DNA from: Streptomyces lucensis JCM 4490
GTDB lineage: Bacteria; Actinomycetota; Actinomycetes; Streptomycetales; Streptomycetaceae
Direction of reading: 5' to 3'
NCBI RefSeq assembly: GCF_014650035.1
Contig: NZ_BMUE01000014.1
Coordinates: forward strand, 62,001 to 126,000
DNA: 64,000 bases
Below the pieces are notes generated by a model, which was given only the letters and a program-made list of their open reading frames with translations, did not search any database and was not told where the DNA came from. Position 1 is the stretch's first letter, and every line of letters starts with the position of its first letter. Position numbers and translations under genes: made by a program. This document shows, piece after piece, positions 58,893-64,000 of the stretch.

Positions 58893-59227
58893 GGGCCGAA
58901 CCTACCGGCCCAAACACGAACGGTTCAAGAAAACGAACGAACCGATTCTGGCGGCCCGATGGGGCCGTGAGCGGCGGGGTGCCGGAGCGGCGGCCGGTCG
59001 GGATCATGCCCGCATCATGTGTCCGCATGCCGCCGCCCACCTGGCGGTGAGCCGCGAGATCCTCCGAAGGGGTGCGCCACGGGGGCGTGCGGCCCGGCCG
59101 TCCGTGGCATACGGGGGTCAGCCGTCCGGCAGCAGTGTGACGTTCCCCATGGGGCGTGATGGACCGGAGAAGAGCGGGCAAGGTACCCCCTCATGCCCCA
59201 AGCGAACCCTCTGCGGCAGGTGATTCG
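58893..59227. other. Divergent intergenic region before furA and the acyltransferase
   Basis: About 335 bases with no gene. The left end holds the furA promoter and dyad. On the right the acyltransferase start is preceded by a weak AGGTGA site, and CCCCATGGGG (59144-59153) is a 10 bp palindrome that might be an operator. The middle is GC-rich without recognised features. Confidence 0.5.
58899..58944 (-). promoter_or_regulatory. furA-katG leaderless promoter and operator dyad
   Basis: On the minus strand TTGAAC (complement of 58923-58928) and TAGGTT (complement of 58899-58904) are 18 bp apart, with transcription starting at the ATG 58892. CGGTTC (58921-58926) and GAACCG (58939-58944) form an inverted repeat around AT-rich sequence, a plausible Fur-family operator over the -35 element. 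Confidence 0.6.
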
Positions 59228-60427
59228 ATGACAACGGCGACGACCCGGGCGTTCCGGACGCCGCCCACGGGATCCGGTGCGAAGTCCGCCGGGTCCTCCC
59301 CGCCGACCGCCAGACCCTCCCTGCCCTCCCTCACCGGGCTGCGCTGGATGGCCGCGTTGCTGGTCTTCGGACTGCACGTGAACAACTTCGGCTACTTCGG
59401 CGGTATCGCCGGCCGGTACGTGTCCTGGGGATTCGGGGCCGGCGCCACCGGAGTGTCGTTCTTCTTCGTACTGTCCGGGTTCGTGCTGACCTGGTCGGCA
59501 CGGCCCGGCGACCGCGCGCTCGCCTTCTGGCGGCGGCGCATCGCACGCGTCTACCCGGTCCACCTCGTCACCCTCGCCGTGGCCCTGCTCATGGCGTACA
59601 CACTCGCGCGGCAGCCGCGGCCGGAGCCGAAGCAGGCGGTGGCCAACGTACTGCTGCTGCACTCCTGGTGGCGTCCGTGGTGGCAGACGCTGAACCCGGT
59701 CAGCTGGTCGCTGGCCTGTGAGGCGTTCTTCTACGCCGCGTTCCCGCTGCTGTACCTGCTGCTCCGCCGGCTCGGGGCGCGCGGCTCGGCCGCGCTCGGT
59801 GTGCTGTGCGTCGCGGCGGTCCTGGTGCTGGCCCGGGCGGACGCCCATCACTGGTGGCGGTACGCGCTCTACTCGTTCCCCGCCGCGCGGCTGCCCGAGT
59901 TCGTGCTCGGCGCGGTCACCGCGCGCCTGGTGCTGCTGGGCCGCTGGCGCGGGCCCGGCCTGGAGGCGTCGCTCGCCCTGGCGGTGACCGGCTACTTCTT
60001 CGTGCCGCAGGTGGCCCCCGGCTACTCCGCCACCATGTGCACCCTCGCCGGTTTCGTGATGCTCATCCCGGCGGCGGCCGTCGCGGACCTGAACGGGCTG
60101 CCCTCCCTGTGGCGGCGCCGGCGGCTCGTGCGGCTCGGGGAGCTGTCGTTCGCCTTCTACATGATCCACCTGCTGGTGCTGCGCGCCACGACCCAGTTGC
60201 TGGGCACCAAGCCGCACTACGGTCCGTGGGCCGGACTCGCCGTCACCACGGTGCTGTTCGCCGTGTCGCTCGCGCTGTCCTGGGTCCTGTACGAGGCGGT
60301 CGAGTGCCCGGCGAGACGGCTGCTGCTGCGGCGCCGGGCGTCCACCCGGGCGGCGGAGCGGGCGGCGCCCCGCGGTGAGGCTTCGGGACCGGCCCGGGAG
60401 TCGCCGGCCGGTCGCACTACCGGGTGA
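59228..60427 (+). CDS. Acyltransferase-3 family membrane protein
   Basis: A 399-residue membrane acyltransferase with about ten helices, of the OafA/YrhL type. The N-terminal FGLHVNNFGYFG carries the usual conserved His in helix 1, followed by GVSFFFVLSGFVLTW and WRRRIARVYPVHL, the family's R-x-x-R-hydrophobic segment. A disordered Ser/Pro-rich segment precedes the first helix and an Ala/Arg-rich tail follows the last. Such enzymes acylate surface sugars, antibiotics or lipids. ATG 59228 has AGGTGA upstream. Substrate unknown. Confidence 0.86.
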   Translation: MTTATTRAFRTPPTGSGAKSAGSSPPTARPSLPSLTGLRWMAALLVFGLHVNNFGYFGGIAGRYVSWGFGAGATGVSFFFVLSGFVLTWSARPGDRALAFWRRRIARVYPVHLVTLAVALLMAYTLARQPRPEPKQAVANVLLLHSWWRPWWQTLNPVSWSLACEAFFYAAFPLLYLLLRRLGARGSAALGVLCVAAVLVLARADAHHWWRYALYSFPAARLPEFVLGAVTARLVLLGRWRGPGLEASLALAVTGYFFVPQVAPGYSATMCTLAGFVMLIPAAAVADLNGLPSLWRRRRLVRLGELSFAFYMIHLLVLRATTQLLGTKPHYGPWAGLAVTTVLFAVSLALSWVLYEAVECPARRLLLRRRASTRAAERAAPRGEASGPARESPAGRTTG

Positions 60428-60704
60428 CGTCGGCAACACCCAGGAGAGTCCGGCGCGATCCGGGGTAGACGCCTCCCCGACACCGGCCCGGCGGCTCAGG
60501 CCCCCGGGCCCGGACCACGACGCGACGAAGGAGCCGTAAGGACGTGCGAGGCGAGAAGACCGCGGTGCGCCGGCGGGCGGACAGCGCCCCGTGCGCCGCC
60601 CGTGCGCTATTGGCGCTGCGGGGCCTCCCCTCGTACCTGCGGGCGCCATCCGCCGCTCAGCCGTACCCCTGGCCCTTCGCGAACGTGGGGGCGCGAGCCA
60701 CTGC
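60428..60704. other. Intergenic stretch downstream of the acyltransferase
   Basis: No supported gene. The upper strand has an open frame from 60544 that is the mirror of the minus-strand frame in the next entry; I see no ribosome binding site worth trusting on it. Confidence 0.4.
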
Positions 60705-61247
60705 TCAGGCGGAGGGGCCGCCCGGCGCGCCGGGCACCTCGGTGGTGGCCGGCGCCACGGGGACGATGGCGCCCGCGCCGTCCGGCCGGCCGGACCCCGC
60801 GCTCAGCATGCGGGCCGCCGCGGCGGCCCGGCACACCTCCGGGCCCTCCAGCGGGGTCCGCCTCTCGGCCGCCGGCATCGCGGCCGGCACGGCTTCGTCC
60901 TCCGCCTGCCTGCGGGCGCGCGGACCGGCGAGGACGGCACGGCCGCGGCCCCCCAGGCGCAGCCGTGCCTGGCACCGGCCGGCGGCGCCCGGCCCGCGTT
61001 CGGGTGATCCGGTGATCTCCAGCCGGTCGCACGGCCCGCTCGCGGACGGCGGCGTCGTGCCGGGGCGGCCGGCGAGGGTGCGCGCGCTGGTGCCGTCGTG
61101 CTGTTCCGGAACGAGCGGCACGCGGACCCGTGAGGTGGACGCGGGTGCCCTGGGGGCCCGGCCCGACAGCACGTCCGGCGACTCCGCGGCCGTGGCGGTC
61201 ACCCGGGCGGCTTCGCCGGACGGTGGCCGACGGCGGGAGGCGGCCAC
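60705..61247 (-). CDS. Possible hypothetical protein (180 aa)
   Basis: A 180-residue open frame on the minus strand with G/C in nearly every third position. The composition (LVPEQHDGTSARTLAGRP, AVLAGPRARRQAEDEAVP, ARMLSAGSGRPDGAGAIVPV) is more protein-like than the antisense frame at 60544-61335, which is rich in Arg/Pro/Ser. GTG 61247 has GAGAGGGGGAG very close upstream. No family recognised; a non-coding stretch is also possible. Confidence 0.35.
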   Translation of the reverse strand: MAASRRRPPSGEAARVTATAAESPDVLSGRAPRAPASTSRVRVPLVPEQHDGTSARTLAGRPGTTPPSASGPCDRLEITGSPERGPGAAGRCQARLRLGGRGRAVLAGPRARRQAEDEAVPAAMPAAERRTPLEGPEVCRAAAAARMLSAGSGRPDGAGAIVPVAPATTEVPGAPGGPSA

Positions 61248-61355
61248 GCTCCCCCTCTCACAGGCACGGGAACGGTCCCCGGCGTGTCCGTGGACGGCTC
61301 TTCGGCCGGACTGCCCGCGGCGCCGGGCGAGTTGACGATCCAGAGCCCGGGACGG

Positions 61356-61382
61356 GTTTGGCCGGGCTCGAATGCGGGGCTA
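61356..61382 (+). promoter_or_regulatory. Possible SigB-type promoter of the rsb operon
   Basis: GTTT (61356-61359) and GGGCTA (61377-61382) are 17 bp apart, loosely like the SigB/SigF-family consensus GTTT-N14-16-GGGTAT. The spacing is one base long and the match partial. Confidence 0.3.
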
Positions 61383-61457
61383 GTGTTGCCGGACGGCAAT
61401 GATCGGCTCGGAGCCGGCCGACCGGCGGCACCTGGCTGTGCGAGAGGAGAGATGAGA

Positions 61458-62345
61458 GTGCCGGAGCAGGACGTGGCCGAATCGGCGCCGCAGGTGGTGA
61501 GTGCCTTCCTGGAGCAGCGCCGCGAACAGATCGCCCAGCGGTGGGCCGACGCCCCGTTGTTCCGCTGGGTCTTCACCGTGTCCCGCGACGAGGCGGTCGA
61601 GGCGTGCAAGCTCGTGGTGGACGCGCTGTCCGAGGTTGCCGTCAGCGGCCGGCTGGAGGACGTCGCGACCGCCGGATTCGCGCCGGTGCGCGACCAGTTG
61701 GGGCGGATGGCCCAGACCCGGGCCCGTGCCGGATCCACGCCCGCACAGATCGCCGGCGAGGTGGCCGGACTGCGCGGACCCGTGATCGAGCTGCTGCGCG
61801 CGGAGTTCACCGACCCCGACACCCCGCACGCCCAGGAGTGTGTCCTGGCGCTGACCCTGCTGATGGGCACGCTGCGCCTGGTCGTGATGGAGACGGCACT
61901 GGACGCGAACGCGGACCTCATCGAGCGGCAGCGGCAGCAGCTCCTGGAAGTGGCCACCCCGGTCATCAAGCTGTGGGAGGGCACGGTCGCCGTCCCGCTG
62001 ATCGGCACCCTGGACAGCGCGCGCAGCCAGATCGTCATGGAGTCCCTGCTGGAGGCCATCGTCGACCAGCGGGCCCGCTACGCCATCCTGGACATCACCG
62101 GCGTGCCCACGGTCGACTCGCTGGTCGCGCAGCACCTGATGAAGACGGTGGCGGCCGCCCGGCTGATGGGCGCCGAGTGCATCGTCTCCGGTATCCGCCC
62201 GGCGATCGCGCAGACGATCGTGCAGCTCGGCATCGACCTGGGTTCGGTGCTCACCCGGGCCTCGCTGGCCGACGCGCTGGCGTACGCCCTGAGCCGGCAG
62301 GGCATCGAGGTCTCCCGTGCGGACGCGGGTGCGAGCGCGCGGTGA
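61458..62345 (+). CDS. rsbR: RsbR-type stressosome protein
   Basis: A 295-residue RsbR-like protein: an N-terminal globin-like sensor domain (about 10-150, RWADAPLFRWVFTVSRDEAV) and a C-terminal STAS domain (about 165-280) with DITGVPTVDSLVAQHLMK, where the Thr and Ser are phosphorylation candidates. RsbR proteins build the stressosome core with RsbS and hold the kinase RsbT. GTG 61458 has AGGAG eight bases upstream; ATG 61452 is the alternative. Its stop overlaps the rsbS start. Confidence 0.88.
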   Translation: MPEQDVAESAPQVVSAFLEQRREQIAQRWADAPLFRWVFTVSRDEAVEACKLVVDALSEVAVSGRLEDVATAGFAPVRDQLGRMAQTRARAGSTPAQIAGEVAGLRGPVIELLRAEFTDPDTPHAQECVLALTLLMGTLRLVVMETALDANADLIERQRQQLLEVATPVIKLWEGTVAVPLIGTLDSARSQIVMESLLEAIVDQRARYAILDITGVPTVDSLVAQHLMKTVAAARLMGAECIVSGIRPAIAQTIVQLGIDLGSVLTRASLADALAYALSRQGIEVSRADAGASAR

Positions 62346-62722
62346 GCCAGCCCCTTCCCGGTCAGTCCGCCCAGGTCCCGGTGCTCGCCCTGGGCGACGT
62401 CCTGCTCGTCTCGCTGCAGGGCGAGCTGCACGACGGCATGGCCGAGCAGTTGCAGCACGACATCTCCAGCCGCATCTCCGCCAGCGAGGTGACCGGTGTG
62501 GTGATCGACATCTCCGGAGTGGACATCGTCGACTCGTTCCTCGGCCGGGTGCTCGCGGAGATCGCCTCCACGGCCGCGCTGCTGGCGGCGCGCACGGTCC
62601 TGGCCGGGATGCGGCCCGCGGTGGCGATCACCCTGGTCGAGCTGGGGCTCACCCTGCCCGGTCTGGTCACCGCCCTGGACGTGGACCGCGCTCTGGAACT
62701 GCTGTCCCAGGGGGGCACATGA
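62342..62722 (+). CDS. rsbS: RsbS-type STAS protein
   Basis: A 126-residue single STAS domain. The conserved VVIDISGVDIVDSFLGRVL (about 57-75) holds the phosphorylatable Ser. RsbS forms stressosomes with RsbR and is phosphorylated by RsbT, releasing the kinase. The GTG start overlaps the rsbR stop by four bases, and its own stop overlaps rsbT likewise, so stoichiometric expression is expected. Confidence 0.88.
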   Translation: MSQPLPGQSAQVPVLALGDVLLVSLQGELHDGMAEQLQHDISSRISASEVTGVVIDISGVDIVDSFLGRVLAEIASTAALLAARTVLAGMRPAVAITLVELGLTLPGLVTALDVDRALELLSQGGT

Positions 62723-63168
62723 TGCGCCCTTCCGGCCAGGCACCGGCTACCAGCCTGCCCATCGGCTCGGACGCCGATCTGGCCTGGGTCCGGCAGCAGG
62801 TGCGGCAGTACGCGGCGCAGCTCGGTTTCGGCCTCGTGCAGCAGACCAAGCTGGTCACGGCGGCCAGCGAGCTGGCGCGCAACACCCTGGTGCACGGCGG
62901 CGGCGGGCAGGCGGAGATCACCGCGCTCGACGACGGCCGGAGCCGGGGCCTGCGGATGCGCTTCACCGACCAGGGCCCGGGCATCCGGGACCTGGAGCTG
63001 GCCATGACCGACGGCTACACCACCGGGGGCGGTCTGGGGCTGGGCCTGAGCGGCGCGAAGCGGCTCGTGCACGAGTTCCACGTGGACACCGAGCCCGGCC
63101 GGGGCACCACCGTCACGGCCGTCGCCTGGGTGACACAGGTCCCCTCCTCGCGTCCGGGGGCCGGATGA
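62719..63168 (+). CDS. rsbT: RsbT-type switch kinase
   Basis: A 149-residue HATPase_c serine kinase. N-box ASELARNTLVHGGG (near 46), G1 box DQGPGIRD, and G2 region GGGLGLGLSGAKRL are clear. RsbT phosphorylates RsbS and RsbR and then switches to activate a PP2C phosphatase. ATG 62719 overlaps the rsbS stop (ATGA); a second ATG follows immediately. It overlaps the next gene in the same way. Confidence 0.9.
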   Translation: MMRPSGQAPATSLPIGSDADLAWVRQQVRQYAAQLGFGLVQQTKLVTAASELARNTLVHGGGGQAEITALDDGRSRGLRMRFTDQGPGIRDLELAMTDGYTTGGGLGLGLSGAKRLVHEFHVDTEPGRGTTVTAVAWVTQVPSSRPGAG

Positions 63169-64000
63169 GCCGGGTGTGGGAGGTCCCGGTGCACGACTCG
63201 ACGCGGGTCCGGGACGCCCGGACGGCCGCCCGGGAGGCGTGCGCCCACGCGGGTCTCGCCCCGTCGCGCGCGGCGGACGCGGAGCTGGTCGCCACCGAAC
63301 TGGCAACCAACCTGCTCAAGCACGCGGGCGGGGGCCTGATGGTGGTGAACCTGGTGCCGCGGGCCGACGGGGGCGCGGGCACCTCGGTGCAGATCTTCTC
63401 CCTGGACCACGGGCCGGGCATCGCCGACGTCGACATAGCGTTCCGCGACGGCTACACCACCGCGGACGTCTCCCTCGGCGCGGGCCTCGGCAGCTGCCGC
63501 CGGAGCGCGAACGCCTTCCACCTGTACAGCGCGCCGGGCCGCGGGACGGTGGCGACGGCCCGGATGGACCCGGACCCCGCGAGGGACGGTGCCGCGCCGG
63601 CCCACCTGCCCGTGGGCGGGATCACCCTGGCACTCGCGCGGGCCGAGCAGTGCGGCGACGCCTGGAGCGGGGTGCGCTCCGGGAGCCTGCTGACCCTGCT
63701 GCTCGCCGACGGTCTCGGGCACGGTCCCAAGGCGGCGCACGCGGCCGGCGCCGCCGTCGCGGAGCTGCGCGGCGTCGCGCACCTGCCGCCCGAGGACATC
63801 CTGCGCCGGCTGCACACGGTGCTGCGGCCCACCCGGGGCGCGGCGGTCGCCGTGGCCCAGGTGGACACCGAGCGGGCCGAGCTCCAGTTCGCCGGGGTCG
63901 GCAACATCGGCGCCCGGTCACTGTCCGGGGACACCTGGACCTCCCTCATCTCCCACCCGGGAATCGTCGGCGCGTACTTCCCCGCAAACGTCCCCGTGCG
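63165..64000 (+). CDS. HATPase-SpoIIE phosphatase fusion (partial, runs off the end)
   Basis: At least 278 residues, open to the window edge. Residues 1-135 are a second HATPase domain (ELVATELATNLLKHAGGG, DHGPGIADVD, GLGSCRRSANAF), and from about 150 a PP2C SpoIIE-like domain begins (LLLADGLGHGPKAAHAAG, then VAVAQVDTERAELQFAGVGN). It corresponds in place to RsbX but carries an additional kinase-like domain. The protein could counteract RsbT or act as the phosphatase on a downstream anti-sigma antagonist. ATG 63165 overlaps the rsbT stop. Confidence 0.88.
   Translation, partial: MSRVWEVPVHDSTRVRDARTAAREACAHAGLAPSRAADAELVATELATNLLKHAGGGLMVVNLVPRADGGAGTSVQIFSLDHGPGIADVDIAFRDGYTTADVSLGAGLGSCRRSANAFHLYSAPGRGTVATARMDPDPARDGAAPAHLPVGGITLALARAEQCGDAWSGVRSGSLLTLLLADGLGHGPKAAHAAGAAVAELRGVAHLPPEDILRRLHTVLRPTRGAAVAVAQVDTERAELQFAGVGNIGARSLSGDTWTSLISHPGIVGAYFPANVPV

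Noticed and set aside
60544..61335. Plus-strand frame opposite the 60705-61247 gene candidate
   Set aside because: It shares the same GC-rich third positions but gives an Arg/Pro/Ser-rich product and lacks a convincing start; the minus frame is slightly more plausible.

Overview
This 64 kb window is high-GC actinobacterial DNA, almost certainly a Streptomyces chromosome. The evidence is a third codon position that is nearly always G or C, frequent GTG (and two TTG) starts, purine-rich Shine-Dalgarno sites, many divergent regulator/target pairs, apparently leaderless regulator genes, a blaL-blaA-blaB-like beta-lactamase locus, a Fur/KatG pair and an RsbRST stress module. I saw no rRNA, tRNA, CRISPR array, insertion sequence or phage gene. 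The species was not identified.

Layout. 0-14 kb: MMPL exporter; a MerR regulator fused to a BCP/PrxQ-type peroxiredoxin; PaiB-like protein; a sugar acetyltransferase/TetR pair behind tandem palindromes; a coiled-coil/winged-helix protein; an MBL hydrolase; a LytS-type kinase with a sodium:solute symporter; an orphan FAD subunit; a CPT-like kinase; an SDR; a YdeI-like protein. 14-20 kb: a secreted repeat protein, then a divergent lipid locus (AGPS-like flavoprotein and lipid kinase facing TetR and GlpD), laid out like M. tuberculosis Rv2249c-Rv2252 as I recall it. 20-28 kb: WGR/beta-propeller protein, ammonia-lyase with its PAS/HTH regulator, GCS2-family ligase, DinB-like protein, small membrane proteins, CBS protein, a 15 x 9 bp repeat and a DMT transporter.

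28.8-30.1 kb holds the most exciting locus: a 26-codon gene too short for ordinary ORF calling, with a near-perfect ribosome binding site, encoding a peptide that ends AWYLWY and followed at once by a short cytochrome P450. This is the two-gene layout of the atropopeptide RiPPs (tryptorubin A core: AWYIWY), so the locus probably makes a tryptorubin-like cross-linked hexapeptide with Leu in place of Ile.

30.5-45 kb: TetR/NmrA-type pair with two operators, RidA/LysR pair, pirin, secreted cyclophilin, a large secreted beta-propeller protein, epoxide hydrolase, HIBCH-like hydrolase following a scar of an acyl-CoA dehydrogenase, a ferredoxin-like gene under a cobalamin riboswitch, a PAP2 membrane protein and alkaline phosphatase. 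45-64 kb: GNAT-MazG fusion, PAS/SpoIIE phosphatase, alpha/beta-hydrolase/TetR pair, polysaccharide deacetylase, SDR, a Cys-rich mini-protein, VOC protein, the beta-lactamase locus, katG with its Fur regulator, a membrane acyltransferase and rsbR-rsbS-rsbT plus an ATPase-phosphatase fusion that runs off the end of the window.

Three intergenic spaces carry C-terminal scraps of lost genes (SDR-like, acyl-CoA dehydrogenase-like, YaaH-like membrane protein), which suggests deletions in the ancestry of this region. Function calls rest on motifs and family memory; no database search was run.
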